DNA from: AP-15 sp963777435
GTDB taxonomy: Bacteria; Pseudomonadota; Alphaproteobacteria; ATCC43930; CGMCC-115725
Reading direction: 5' to 3'
DNA: 64,000 nucleotides
Assembly (NCBI GenBank): GCA_963777435.1
Contig: CAVZQT010000004.1
Coordinates: forward strand, 372,001-436,000
In this document: positions 34,869 to 45,238 of the stretch, piece by piece
Numbering within the stretch: position 1 is the first letter of the stretch
Layout of the letters: each line of letters starts with the position of its first letter
The notes under the pieces: model-generated
Told to the model about the DNA's origin: nothing
The model's input: only the letters and a program-made list of their open reading frames with translations
Database searches by the model: none
Program-made: the position numbers and the translations under genes

Positions 34869-37206
34869 CTAACCGGCGGGCAGGGGGCCGAAGGCGGGGG
34901 GTGGGATGCGGCGCTTTGAGGCGGCTTCGTAGGCGGAGGCGATTTCGAGCAGCAGATCTTCCTTGCCGGGCTCGGCGCGGAACACCAGCGAAAACGGCAG
35001 CCCTGGGGGCGGCAGTTCGGCCGATGTCGCGGCGGCGGCCGGGACATAGCGGGTGTGGTCGGGGCTCAGGGCAATGACCGGGTCGTAGACCGTCGTCACG
35101 TAGCCGGCCGGGATTAGCACTTCGGTCAGACCGGCATTGGGGCCGTAAAAGGTTTCGGCGCGCAGATTGGACGGGCCACCAAGCGGATCGTGGGCGCCGC
35201 CGATCTTGCCGGGCGGCAACGGCGTGTGCAGCCGCACGAGCGCGTCGAGCCGGTTTTCGAGGATCACCATCATGTCGACCCGGCGCAGCAACTCGCGCAG
35301 CATGATGCGTTCGTCGACGCCCTGGCGGCCGCCCAAGGGATTGCGCGGGTCGGCAACTTCCTCCCAATTCTTGAACGCGGCGCGGCCGTCATCGCCCCAG
35401 AATTTCGAGCGCGCGTTGAGCGCCGCGAAGTCGGTCAAGCTCTCGGTAAAGCCGAGGGCGCGCCAATCCGCCGCCCGCCGCGAAAGATATTGCGGGATGT
35501 GAAAGCGAAACGACATCGCCAGCTCCTGGTTCTGGATCGTCGCGATGTCGAGATTTAGGGGCGGATCGATCCGGCCCTCGGCCAGTTCGACCAAGTAATC
35601 GATCGGCGCCATTTTGCCGGTGCCAAAGACTTTGCCGGGCTGAAACTCGGTCGGGCGGATTGCCGCGGCGAATTCCTTGAACACCGCTGTGCCGTCGGCG
35701 CCGAGCCGGAACAACAGATCGGGCATGAACACCGGCACCAGCTTTGCCAGGGCGCGCCGGAAGTCGGGCTTCATCTGTTCGAGATCGGGGTCGCGCTCCC
35801 ATAGCGGATCGCCCGACTCGACCAAGGTTGCGCCGAGTTTGTCGCCGAGCACCGATTTGATCTCGGCCGCCGCGGCGGTGGTGATCGGCACCGTCGCCTT
35901 TTCGCCGGGGCGGACCAGCATAGACTCGCGGATGACTCCGACCCGTCGGCCGTTTAGCGCACCGGGCGCGCCCGAGCCGCGGGCGTGCCGGGCATAGCCG
36001 CCAGCCACGACCGAGGAGCGCGGCACGGTCGTATAGGGGTCGCGCGGGTCGTAATAGCCGCGCTCCGGGTCTTTGAGCGCGTCCAAAATTTTTGCGCAAT
36101 CCCCGATCGTGCGCGCCAGGATGCCACTGCGGTCACAATAAATGTCGGCGCCGATGGCACCGCCATTGAAGCCGAGCATCGCCTTGTGCGGCAGGATCAA
36201 TGCTACCGCGTTGTGATTGGCGGGGCCGCGGGTCGAGGCGCGGGTTTCCTCGCCAAGGCTCGCCATAACGAGGTTGGCGCTGACCGATACGCCCGACCCC
36301 GATGACGAGCCGAGCGAAGCCGCCCGCGTCGTGTCGTAGGGATTGGCGGGGTTGCCGGCCCAGCTCGAACGCTGATAGCCGAGGGTCGACGGCAACACCT
36401 TTTCCGGCTGGTGCCGGCCGCCTGGGTTGCCGGCGCGGCCGTTATATTCGGTGTTGACCGCCTTGGCGAAAATGATCGCGCCCTTATTGCGCAATTGCTC
36501 GACCAGGACATGGTCACGCGCCGGGAAGTCGATGTCATAGGCCGCATCGCCGCCGGCGGTCGTGCGCATGTCCTTGGTGTCGAACGGGTCCTTGAACGAA
36601 AACACGACACCGTACATCGGCATCTCGTCGAGCGGGGGGTTGCGGCCATAGCGCGCGTCGAGGGCCGCGGCGTGTTCGAGCGCGTCGGGCATTTGCCGAA
36701 AATGCTCGCAGACCGGCGGCGCATTCGGGGGCAAGGGCCCTAGCGATGGATGGCGGTCGAAATCGCCGCGGCAGGTCACCGAGCGCTCGCCGCGGCTGTT
36801 TAGTGTGGCGAGCGCATTCAGCTGCGTGCCGTTCGCGATGCCGGTGATCATACCGTATTGCTGCTGCACGTCAGGATCGGAGGCGGTCGGCTCCATGCGC
36901 CCGAATTCGAGCGGCGGGCCGCGATATTTGTCGAGATCGGGCAGGATCGTGGCGGCTTCGGCCGTTGCGGTCGGGAACTCGAGCGCCGAGCCGGCGCGGA
37001 CCGTGCCTTCGGCTGCGGGGATCGGCTCGCCGTCCTCGGTCACCAGCACACTGGCGACGCCGTTAAAAGCGCGGGCACGGTCGATATAATGCTGGACGAC
37101 GGCAACCAGCGTGGTTTCGCCGGCGCGGATCGCCCGGTGCAAATCGTCGATCGTCGCTTCTTCGAGCCGAAACGACTTTCCCCACCCCGCCGCCTTTGTC
37201 GCTCAT
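34869..37206 (-). CDS. Long amidase family protein, frameshifted near the N-terminus
   Basis: An amidase-signature protein of about 778 residues, much longer than the usual 450-500. The catalytic lysine lies in VVFSFKDPFDTKDM and the serines in SLGSSSGSGVSVSANLVMAS, followed by ASTRGPANHNAVALILPHKA. The true start is ATG 37206 (MSDKGGGVGK), but the frame is lost after GVGK. Removing one A from GGGGAAAG near 37180 joins it to SFRLEEATIDDLHRAIRAGE. A gene finder would start at TTG 37142. Extra sequence at residues 50-160 and at the C-terminus (NRLDALVRLHTPLPPG) is outside the core. The substrate is unknown. It sits immediately upstream of the DUF6883/DUF4926 pair. Confidence 0.83.
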
Positions 37207-37366
37207 GACCCGGTTTCCTCCATTGGCAACGCTAGATGACGGACATTCGGACGGATGGTCAATCATCAGGGCCATTCAGGAAATCGTTCGGCCGAAACCG
37301 GTTGACCCTGAAGATTCCTCGCGGGCATGGTAGGTGCATATACAGCGATTAAAGGGAGATGAGCCG

Positions 37367-38575
37367 GTGCGGTTGACCGACCTTCCTGCGGCGAACGCCA
37401 AGCGTCTCGCCGAGTTAGAGTGCCCGGACTTTAAGACCCGACCTTGGGTCGAAGGCCCGCCGCTGTCGCAGCGCCGCGTCGCTGTGGTCTCCTCGGCTGG
37501 GCTCGTGGTGCGCGGCGAAAAGGTGTTTCGCGGCCGCGATCCCGATTATCGCGCGATACCCTCCGCGACCCGGGCCGACCAGCTGCTGATGAGCCACATC
37601 TCGATCAATTACGATCGCAACGGCTTTCAAGAAGACTGGAACGTCGTCTTTCCATTGGACCGGCTCAACGAAATGGCGGCCGACGGCGAGATCGGCTCGG
37701 TCGCCGCGACCCATTACTCGTTTATGGGCGCCACCGACCCGGTGCAGATGGAAGGTTACGCCCGCGAGGTCGCCGGCCATCTGAAACAGGACAGGGTCGA
37801 CGCCGTCATCCTCTCCCCGGTTTGACCGCTCTGCACGCGCGCCGTGAGCGCGCTGGGGCATTACATCGAGGAAGAGGGGATTGCGACGGTCGCGATCAGT
37901 CTGATCCGGCCGCAAAGCGAAAACACCAAGCCGCCGCGCGCACTGTGGGTGCCGTTTGAGTTGGGGCGTCCATTTGGTCCGCCTAGCGACCCTGCATTTC
38001 AGAAAAGCGTGATCCGGGCGGCCTTGCGCATGCTCGAAGATGGCGGCGGTCCGGTGCGGATCGAGGATTTCCCGCAGGACGATCCGCGGGAGCAGCCTGA
38101 TCCGGGCTGGACGCCGCCGCTCGCTGCCGCTGCTGTCGGCGATGGGTCGCCGGCGGCACTCGGCGATGCGTTCGAGACCGAGATCACCAAGCTGTCCGAG
38201 GCTTATGACCGTTCGGTCAGGGCGCGCGGGCGCACCACGGTGGGGCTCAGCGGATTGCCGATCGGCGAGGCCGGCCGTTACGTCGCGGCTTGGCTGCGTG
38301 GCGAGAGCCCGGAGAGTCCGGTTGCCGACATGTCGGCGCCGCTCGCTCTCAGGTTCGCGGTCGACGACGTCAAGGCGTATTTTCTGGAGGCGGGCCTCAC
38401 CCCCGGCAGCAAGCCGTCAAGCCGCCAACTCGGCGACTGGTTTTACAACGAGACGGCCGCGGGCAAGGTCTTGTTTGCCCTTCGCCGCGCCAATCTCGAC
38501 GCCGCCGACGAACGCCTCAAGCTGATCGCCAGCAACTTTATCGTCCCCGGCATCCGCGCCCTCGCCGCCGGCTGA
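37367..38575 (+). CDS. GrdB/PrdB-family (glycine/proline reductase subunit B-like) selenoprotein with in-frame TGA
   Basis: Two ORFs (to 37825 and from 37844) share one frame and are separated only by TGA at 37823-37825. The protein reads DAVILSPV-[TGA]-PLCTRAVSALGHYIEEEG, a U-x-x-C motif at the site where GrdB/PrdB-type selenoproteins carry selenocysteine. Read through, the product is about 402 residues with Sec153 and Cys156. The family pattern holds on both sides: RDPDYRAIPS, FQEDWNVVFPLDRLNEMAAD and HYSFMGATDP before; PPRALWVPFELGRPFGPPSD after. A SECIS-like hairpin follows. The start is GTG 37367, preceded by AAGGGAG; an upstream GTG at 37334 lacks one. Proteobacterial members are known but their substrate is not. 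Confidence 0.88.
37823..37853 (+). promoter_or_regulatory. Selenocysteine UGA codon with bacterial SECIS-like hairpin
   Basis: Eleven bases after the UGA, GCGCGC (37837-37842) pairs with GCGCGC (37848-37853) around the loop CGUGA (37843-37847). Bacterial SECIS elements sit just 3' of the UGA inside the coding region and present a G/U-containing loop to SelB. The location, stem length and loop size fit. A lower stem could extend with a bulge at 37836 (A35-U54, C34-G55). Confidence 0.68.
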
Positions 38576-38653
38576 CCCCTTAAGACGCGGCGAGAGCTTC
38601 GCGCCTGCCGGTTTTCATGCCTTAATCACCGCCTCGATCGGAGGCGGTGAATT

Positions 38654-39994
38654 ATGGCAAACGAGACGGTTCAGCTGGCGCGGTATGCGGCGGCGCTGCG
38701 CTATGAAGATATTCCGGCGGAGATCATCGGGCGCGCCAAGGAATGCATTGCCGACACGGTCGCGGCGATCATCTGCGGCGCCGCCTTGCCGTGGAGCCGC
38801 ATCATCATCGGCTATGCCGAACGCACCGGTCCCGGCGGTAAGAGCCGGATTCTCGGGACGAATGGCGCGCCGGTGACCGCCCCCGCGGCGGCGCTCGCCA
38901 ACGGTGCGCTCGCCCATGCCTTCGAGCTCGACAGCCTGACGCGGCCCGGCGCCGGGGTCCATCCGGGCGCGACTTTGCTGCCCGCGGCACTGGCGATCGC
39001 CCAGCAGCAAGGGCTTGGCGGGCGGGCGCTGATTGCGGCGTTTGTCGCCGGTTGCGAGGTCATGGTGCGGATCGGCCGCGCCACCGGCCATACCAACGAA
39101 CAGCGTGGCTTTCACGCGCCGGGCAATACCGGACCGTTTGGTGGTGCGGTCGCCGGCGGGCACCCGTTGCGGCTCGATCCCGAGAGGATGGCAAACGCGC
39201 TTGGCATCGCCGGTTCGCTGGCTTCGGGGCTGCTCGAATTTGCCCGCGCCGGCAAGGGCGGCATGGTCAAACGGCTGCATCTCGGCCGCGCCTCGGAGGG
39301 GGGCGTGTTGGCGGCGAGCCTTGCGCATGACGGCTTCACCGCGCCCGACACGGTGCTCGAGGGCCCGTTCGGATTTCTCGCGGTGTTCTGCCGTGAATGG
39401 GATATTGGCGAGCTGACCAAGGGTCTTGGCGAGCATTGGGAGACGACCAGCATCGCGCTGAAGCGCTACCCGTGCCACATCAACGCCCACGCTGCGGTCA
39501 AGGCGCTCTCGCAACTACGGGCCGAGCATGGCTTCACCGGCCGTGAGGTCGAGACGGTTACAATCTCCGGCAGCGAACGAATGGCCGGATTGCACAACAT
39601 CCCTGAGCCCGCCGATCTGATGATGGCGCAGTACAGCGTGCCGTTTTGTGCGGCACTGGCGCTCTATCGCGACCCGCGCAACCCTGAATTGTTTGCCGAA
39701 GGTGCGCTCGGTGACCCGGATATTCGCGCCCTCGCCCGCCGGGTGACGGTCACGGCGTCGCCGCACGGCCCGGGCCACAGCCAGCCGGCGACTACCGTTT
39801 CGGTCTCGCTGAAGGGTGGGCGGCAGTTTTCCGCGACGGTAGCCGACGGCACGCTCGACCCTGCCGATCTCGGCGACAAATTCCTGCGGCTGACCCGCGC
39901 CGCCCTCGGCGAGCAGCGCTCTGCCACGTTGTTCGGGCGTCTGCAGCATCTCGAAAACGAACCCACCCTCGATTGGCTCGGCGCCGAAAGCTGA
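38654..39994 (+). CDS. MmgE/PrpD family protein
   Basis: A 446-residue protein starting MANETVQLARYAAALRYEDI after GGAGGCGG. It has CIADTVAAIICGAALPW, the APAAALANGALAHAFELD active-site region, HPGATLLPAALAIAQQQG and KRYPCHINAHAAVKALSQLR. The group includes 2-methylcitrate dehydratase (PrpD) and cis-aconitate decarboxylase. Without prpB/prpC nearby the substrate is open. It follows the selenoprotein by 78 bases in the same direction and precedes an HdrD-like protein. Confidence 0.88.
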   Translation: MANETVQLARYAAALRYEDIPAEIIGRAKECIADTVAAIICGAALPWSRIIIGYAERTGPGGKSRILGTNGAPVTAPAAALANGALAHAFELDSLTRPGAGVHPGATLLPAALAIAQQQGLGGRALIAAFVAGCEVMVRIGRATGHTNEQRGFHAPGNTGPFGGAVAGGHPLRLDPERMANALGIAGSLASGLLEFARAGKGGMVKRLHLGRASEGGVLAASLAHDGFTAPDTVLEGPFGFLAVFCREWDIGELTKGLGEHWETTSIALKRYPCHINAHAAVKALSQLRAEHGFTGREVETVTISGSERMAGLHNIPEPADLMMAQYSVPFCAALALYRDPRNPELFAEGALGDPDIRALARRVTVTASPHGPGHSQPATTVSVSLKGGRQFSATVADGTLDPADLGDKFLRLTRAALGEQRSATLFGRLQHLENEPTLDWLGAES

Positions 39995-40105
39995 AGCGTC
40001 GCGAGGAACTGGGGGGCCGGGACCTCCGCGAAAGCGGTGCGTGCTTGCCTCGGCGATGCGTTGCGCTAGGCTGTACCCGAAGATTGCGAGACCGGAGCGG
40101 CGGGC

Positions 40106-41434
40106 ATGATGGGTGATGCGGGGGCAGAATATTTGAACGAGTTTCGCGCGCGAGGCGAGGCGATCGCCGATGCCTGCACCCGTTGCGGCGATTGTTTTCG
40201 CGCCTGCCCGATGGTCGAGCCCGCCGGGATTGGCATGGCGGACCCGGTCGAGACCACTGCGGCGATTGTCGACCTCGTCACCGGCGGTCCCGGCAATGAC
40301 GAGGCCGTGCGCTGGGCCTCGGTGTGCGGCGGGAGTGGCAATTGCATCCCGGCCTGCACCCACGGCATCAACCCGCGTTTCATGGTGCAGCTCGCCCGCG
40401 GCTTCGCGCGTGCGCAAAAGGCCGGCGCGCCACTCAATACCCGCTGGCGTCAGCCTTTTCAGACGATGAGCCGCGGGGTGCGCATCCTGTCCCGACTGCA
40501 GATGCCGCCCGAAACCTTGGCCCGGTTGCGCGGCCAAGGCCAGCTGCCGCGACAGAGCCCTCCCGAAATCGTCTTCTATACCGGCTGCAACATTATTAAG
40601 ACGCCGCATATCGCACTCCTCTGCCTCGACGTGCTGGACATGCTCGGCGTCGATTACGAGGTCATGGGCGGCCCCGGCCAATGCTGCGGCGTCTATCAGT
40701 TTCGCGAAGGCGATTTCGCCAGCACCGCGCGCGTCGGGTTCGCGACGGTCGACGGGCTCGCCGCGTCGGGTACGTCGACCGTGCTGTCATGGTGCCCGAG
40801 CTGCCAATTGCAGATCGGCGAGGTGGCGCTGCCGAGCTACGAGCGGCAATTCGGCGACAAGCCGTTCGACCTAAACCCATTTCTGGTTTACCTCGCCGGA
40901 CGCGCCGACGAGCTGGCGGCGCTGATGAAACACCGCGTCGAAAAGCGCGTGGCATTGCACGAGCGCCCGGTGCTGCCCGAGGTCATGGCGGCTGTTAAAA
41001 AGTTGCTGTCGATCGTGCCCGGTGTCGACCTCATCGACATCGACGTGCCGCGGGTCGGGACCCAGGCCAACAGCCTTGCGGTGTTGCCGGCGTTCAAGCG
41101 TGAGTTGGTGCGGCGCGAATTGGCGGCGGTTGCCGATGCCGAGGTCACGACCTTGGCCACGGTCTATCACGCCTGCCACCGCGAATTGTGCGACGCCGGC
41201 GACGGCCGCAGTTTCGAGATCGTCAATTTCATGGAGATCCTCGGCGCCGGGCTCGGCCTCCACGCCGAGGACCTCTACAAGCGTCTTAAATTGATGGGCG
41301 ACATCGACGACATCATCGTCGAGACCACTCCGCTAATCGCCGAACACAGGCTCGACCTCGACACCGTCCGCGACGCGCTAATCGCTGAATTCGCGGCTCC
41401 AGCTCAGTCCGCCACCAGCGCCTTGAGGCGGTAG
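40106..41434 (+). CDS. HdrD/GlcF-like (Fe-S)-binding protein with CCG domains
   Basis: A 442-residue iron-sulfur protein. Cys24, 27, 30 and 34 (CTRCGDCFRACP) bind one 4Fe-4S cluster. A second site at 74-84 reads CGGSGNCIPAC, where a serine replaces the expected second cysteine. The C-terminal part has two CCG-type units: FYTGCNIIK with GGPGQCCGVYQF and WCPSCQLQIG, then YHACHRELCDAG. These resemble heterodisulfide reductase subunit D and glycolate oxidase GlcF, which pass electrons to a partner. No flavin subunit is adjacent. Its last 31 bases overlap the 3' end of mutS in convergent orientation. Confidence 0.85.
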   Translation: MMGDAGAEYLNEFRARGEAIADACTRCGDCFRACPMVEPAGIGMADPVETTAAIVDLVTGGPGNDEAVRWASVCGGSGNCIPACTHGINPRFMVQLARGFARAQKAGAPLNTRWRQPFQTMSRGVRILSRLQMPPETLARLRGQGQLPRQSPPEIVFYTGCNIIKTPHIALLCLDVLDMLGVDYEVMGGPGQCCGVYQFREGDFASTARVGFATVDGLAASGTSTVLSWCPSCQLQIGEVALPSYERQFGDKPFDLNPFLVYLAGRADELAALMKHRVEKRVALHERPVLPEVMAAVKKLLSIVPGVDLIDIDVPRVGTQANSLAVLPAFKRELVRRELAAVADAEVTTLATVYHACHRELCDAGDGRSFEIVNFMEILGAGLGLHAEDLYKRLKLMGDIDDIIVETTPLIAEHRLDLDTVRDALIAEFAAPAQSATSALRR

Positions 41435-44072
41435 AGGAGATCGAGGGCGTCGCGCGGGGTCAGTTCATCGGGGCGGGTGTCGCGCAACAGGGCCTCGGCG
41501 GCCGGATTCGCGGGCGGCTGCGGCCGGGGTATGCGCGCGGCGGGCAGCACTGAACAACGGAAGGTCATCGGCGAGGCGGGCGAGCGCGCCACCCTGTTCG
41601 CCTTTTTCCAAAACCTCGAGCACCTCCTCGGCGCGGGCGGTGACCGATTTCGGCAGGCCGGCGAGCTTCGCGACATGGATTCCGTAGCTGCGGTCGGCGG
41701 TGCCGGGGCCGACCTCGTGCAAAAACACGACATCGCCTTTCCACTCCTTTACCCGCATCGTGTGGCAGGCGAGCGCCGGCAATTTGGCCGCGAGTGCGGT
41801 CAGCTCGTGGTAGTGGGTCGCAAATAACGCGCGGCAGCGATTGACGCCGTGCAGATGCTCGATCGTTGCCCAGGCGATCGACAGCCCGTCAAAGGTCGCC
41901 GTACCGCGGCCGATTTCGTCGAGGATTACAAAGGCCGAGGGGCCGGCCTGGTTGAGGATCGCGGCGGTTTCGACCATCTCGACCATAAAGGTCGAGCGGC
42001 CCCGCGCCAGATCGTCGGCGGCTCCGACCCGGCTGAACAGCCGGTCGACGATGCCGATCCGCGCCGCACGCGCCGGCACATACGAGCCGATCTGCGCCAG
42101 GATCGCGATCAGCGCATTCTGCCGCAAAAACGTGCTCTTCCCGGCCATGTTGGGGCCGGTAATGAGCCAGATCCGCGCCTCGGCAAGAGCGCAGTCATTG
42201 GCGACAAAGCTGCCGCCGCTGCCGGTCGCCGCCAGCCCGGCTTCGACAGTGGGATGCCGCCCGCCCGATATTTCGAATGCGGTCCCGTCTTCGACGACCG
42301 GCCGCACCCAGCCACCTTCGAGCGCGCGCTCGGCCAGTGCCGCCGCGACATCGAGGCTGGCCAACGCCGCCGCCGCCTCGGCGATTTCGGCGCGCCGCGC
42401 CATAACCTCGCCGACGAGATCGTCGTACAGCCGCAATTCCAGAGCGAGGGCGCGCTCGGCGGCGCTGGCAATCTTGGTTTCGAGCTGGGCTAGCTCGGCC
42501 GTTGTATAGCGCTGAGCGCCGGCCATGGTTTGGCGGTGGATGAATTCCGCCCCGAGCTTGCCGGCATGGTTGGCCGACACCTCAATGTAGTAGCCGATCA
42601 CGTTGTTGTGGCGGATCTTCAATGCGGCAACGCCGGTCTCGGAGGCGTATTGCGCCTGAAGCGCGGCGATCATGCGGCGGCTCTCGTCGCGCAGTCGCCG
42701 CCATTCGTCGAGTTCGTCGGAATAGCCGGCGGCGATAAAACCGCCGTCGCGCGCGAAGAGCGGCAATTCCTCGGCAAGCGCCCGCCCGAGCCGGTCGACC
42801 AGCACCCCGTGTTCGCCAAGCCCGCGCCGTGCGGTGGCCAACAGCGCAGGGAGCGGTACGAGGCCGGATTGTGCCAGCGTGTCGCGAATTACTGCAGTCT
42901 CGCCAAGCGACTGGCGCAGTGCCGCGAGATCGCGCGGGCCGCCGCGGCCGAGACTAAGCCGCGTCAGGGCGCGCTCGACATCCGGGCAATGCCGCAAGCG
43001 TTCGCGCAATCGGTTACGGATGTCCACCGCGTCGAGAAAAAAGCCGACCGCGTCGAGACGGTCGGCAATCGCCTGCTGGCTCGGTCAAGGGTGCGGCCAG
43101 GTGATCCGCCAGCAGCCGCGCCCCGGCGGCGCTCAAGGTGCGGTCGACAGTCGCCAACAGGCTGCCGCGGCGTTCGCCGGATGTCGTTGTCACCAATTCG
43201 AGATTGCGCCGCGTCGCGGCGTCGATCTGCATGACCGAGCCCGGCGTCACCCGATGCGGGGTCCCGAGATGCGGCGCCTTGCCCTGCTGGGTAAGGCCGA
43301 CATAATCGACCAATGCGCCGGCGGCGGCGATTTCGGCCCGGCTGAAACTGCCAAACCCGTCGAGCGCGCCGACGCCGTAAAAGCTTTCGAGCCGGCGGCG
43401 CGCCGAGTCGCTGTCGAACCGCGGGTTGGGGAGCGGTGTTAGCGCCGGCTTCCATTCACCAAGCAGCTCGTAGAGTGCCGGGCGGGCAAGCATCCGCTCC
43501 GGCAACAAAATTTCTCCGGGGGCGATGCGCGCGAGGTCGCCCGGCAATGCCGGCTCGCTTGTCGGGGTCAGCGCAAACGCGCCGGTCGACAGATCGAGCC
43601 AGGCGAGGCCGATTTCGCCGGCGGCTTCGGCAAGCCCGGCGAGGTAATTATGCCGGCGGGCATCGAGCAGCCCCTCTTCGGTCAAGGTCCCGGCGGTGAC
43701 GACGCGGACCACGGCGCGCCGCACCGGGCCCTTGCCGCCGCGCTTTTTTACGTCTGCTGGATCCTCGATCTGCTCGCAGATCGCGACCTTGAAGCCGGCC
43801 CGGATAAGGCGGGCGAGATAGGTCTCGGCGGTGTGTACCGGCACCCCGCACATCGGGATGTCGGCGCCGTCGTGGCGGCCGCGCTTGGTTAGCGCGATGT
43901 CGAGCGCCTGCGCCGCGGCGACAGCGTCGTCAAAAAACAACTCGAAAAAATCGCCCATCCGAAAGAACAGCAGGCAACCCGGGTTGGCCGCCTTGATCTC
44001 AAAATACTGCGCCATGACCGGCGAAACGCCGGCGGCGGCGATGCCGGAATCGAGGCGGGCGGGTGCAGTCAT
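41404..44072 (-). CDS. mutS: DNA mismatch repair protein MutS, two frameshifts
   Basis: One mutS gene spread over three reading frames. The first (from ATG 44072) has the mismatch-recognition motif FFRMGDFFELFFDDA and continues to HLAAPLTEPA. A second frame from about 43070 contains IADRLDAVGFFLDAVDIRNR and runs through the Walker A motif ITGPNMAGKSTFLRQNA, the ABC-ATPase segment and helix-turn-helix to DDLPLFSA. A third frame from about 41550 gives RPDELTPRDALDLLYRLKAL and the stop. Removing one base at each junction (a G near 43073, one base near 41540-41560) gives 888 residues, a normal MutS length. If genuine, the breaks would produce a mutator; assembly error is more likely. Confidence 0.9.
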
Positions 44073-44151
44073 CAGCGGCGGACGGGATGGCGGACAAAGG
44101 CGATGTTTGACGGTAGCATGTGAAACGGGCGAGCGCGAAAGAGAGGATCGG

Positions 44152-44676
44152 ATGGCCCAAGCTGCGGCGTCGTTTCCGGTAGTGCGCGAGGCGGTGGCCT
44201 CGTTTCCGGACCGCGCGCATTTTCATCGCGCGGTGTCGAACTTGCTCGCTGCAGGCTTTGCGACGAGCGATCTATCGGTGCTCGCCTCGCATGATTCGCT
44301 GACCGTCGCGGGCGAACCCGACTCCGGCCGGCATAGCCTGCTGCCCGCCGGGCTCGCCGATGAGATCAAATATATCGGCCCGCTGACCGTAGCCGGGATC
44401 GTCGTCTTGTCGGGCGGGCCGATCACGGCTGGGATCGCGGCCTTGGTCGGGGCCGGGCTCGGCGGTGCGGCACTGAAGGAATTGTTCGATGACTATACCG
44501 CGCCGCGGCACCGCGACGATTTCAATGCGGCATTGCGGGCGGGTGCGGCGCTGCTGTGGGTCCGCTGCGAGGATGCCGACCGCGAATTGACCGCCACTCG
44601 CATTCTCGAAGAAGCCGGCGGCCGCCATGTCCACATCCACGGCCGCCCCGCGGGCAGCACGAAAACCGCAAGTTGA
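44152..44676 (+). CDS. Hypothetical protein with a hydrophobic centre
   Basis: A 174-residue protein from ATG 44152 after GAGAGG. Its N-terminal part (VVREAVASFPDRAHFHRAVS, NLLAAGFATSDLSVLASHDS) resembles the start of small stress proteins of the GspM/general stress family that pair a nucleotide-like fold with a glycine-rich hydrophobic hairpin. Here this hairpin is GPLTVAGIVVLSGGPITAGI, AALVGAGLGGAALKELFDDY. The C-terminal WVRCEDADRELTATRILEEA and HVHIHGRP resemble a ferredoxin-like strand order. It is divergent from mutS (79 bases). No specific function is proposed. Confidence 0.65.
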   Translation: MAQAAASFPVVREAVASFPDRAHFHRAVSNLLAAGFATSDLSVLASHDSLTVAGEPDSGRHSLLPAGLADEIKYIGPLTVAGIVVLSGGPITAGIAALVGAGLGGAALKELFDDYTAPRHRDDFNAALRAGAALLWVRCEDADRELTATRILEEAGGRHVHIHGRPAGSTKTAS

Positions 44677-44685
44677 CGGCCGCCC

Positions 44686-45160
44686 TCAACTCGGCGACGA
44701 AGGCAACCAGTCGCCGAGCACCTGCTCTGTCGTGAACCCGCCCCCTTCAAGCCGCGCTTTGATGGTAACACCAACTTCGCCGTGCCCTTCGAGGTCGTCG
44801 GCTGCGAGCTTTGCCGCTGCCACGCGCTGTTTTCTGATCACTCCTTCGACCTCGCGCCGAAGGCTAGGGCTGGTTTCCAACAGTTCCTCGACTTCCGCGC
44901 GGGCGTCGCGGATGGTTGCTCGCCATCCGCCACGCGGATCTGCAGTGGGAGAGGCCTCAAGCTTAAAGAGGTGTCGCAAGATGCGCCTGATTTGAGAGGT
45001 CAACTCGCGCCGGTCCGATCTGCCCAAACTTTCGATCTCCTCGGCGAGGTTTTCCCAATCGAGCGGCAGGTTCGAAATCCTTGGCGCGGCGCAAGGCGGC
45101 GGCCTGTTGTTCGGTCCACAGCACAAAATCTTGATCGTAGAGTTCGCTGAGCTTGGTCAA
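44686..45160 (-). CDS. DUF29 domain protein, frameshifted
   Basis: A DUF29 protein split across two frames. TTG 45160 opens LTKLSELYDQDFVLWTEQQA followed by ALRRAKD; the rest, SNLPLDWENLAEEIESLGRS then LTSQIRRILRHLFKLEASP to the C-terminal LGDWLPSSPS, is in the next frame. Removing one T from GATTTCGAAC near 45072 joins them into about 157 residues, the usual DUF29 length. The family has no established function and is abundant in cyanobacteria and proteobacteria, often near mobile DNA. It lies 25 bases from the hypothetical gene and upstream of the DNA ligase. Confidence 0.78.
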
Positions 45161-45238
45161 TACGGACCTCGGGGCTGTTAGGCGAATGATGGGGCCTCCG
45201 GCCAAGGCGCGCAACCGGCGCTCACCGCCTCGGCCGTA

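Noticed and set aside
37826..38575. Independent gene starting at GTG 37844
   Set aside because: It is in frame with the upstream ORF across a single TGA, both halves match one family, and the GTG lies inside the SECIS-like hairpin with no ribosome-binding site.
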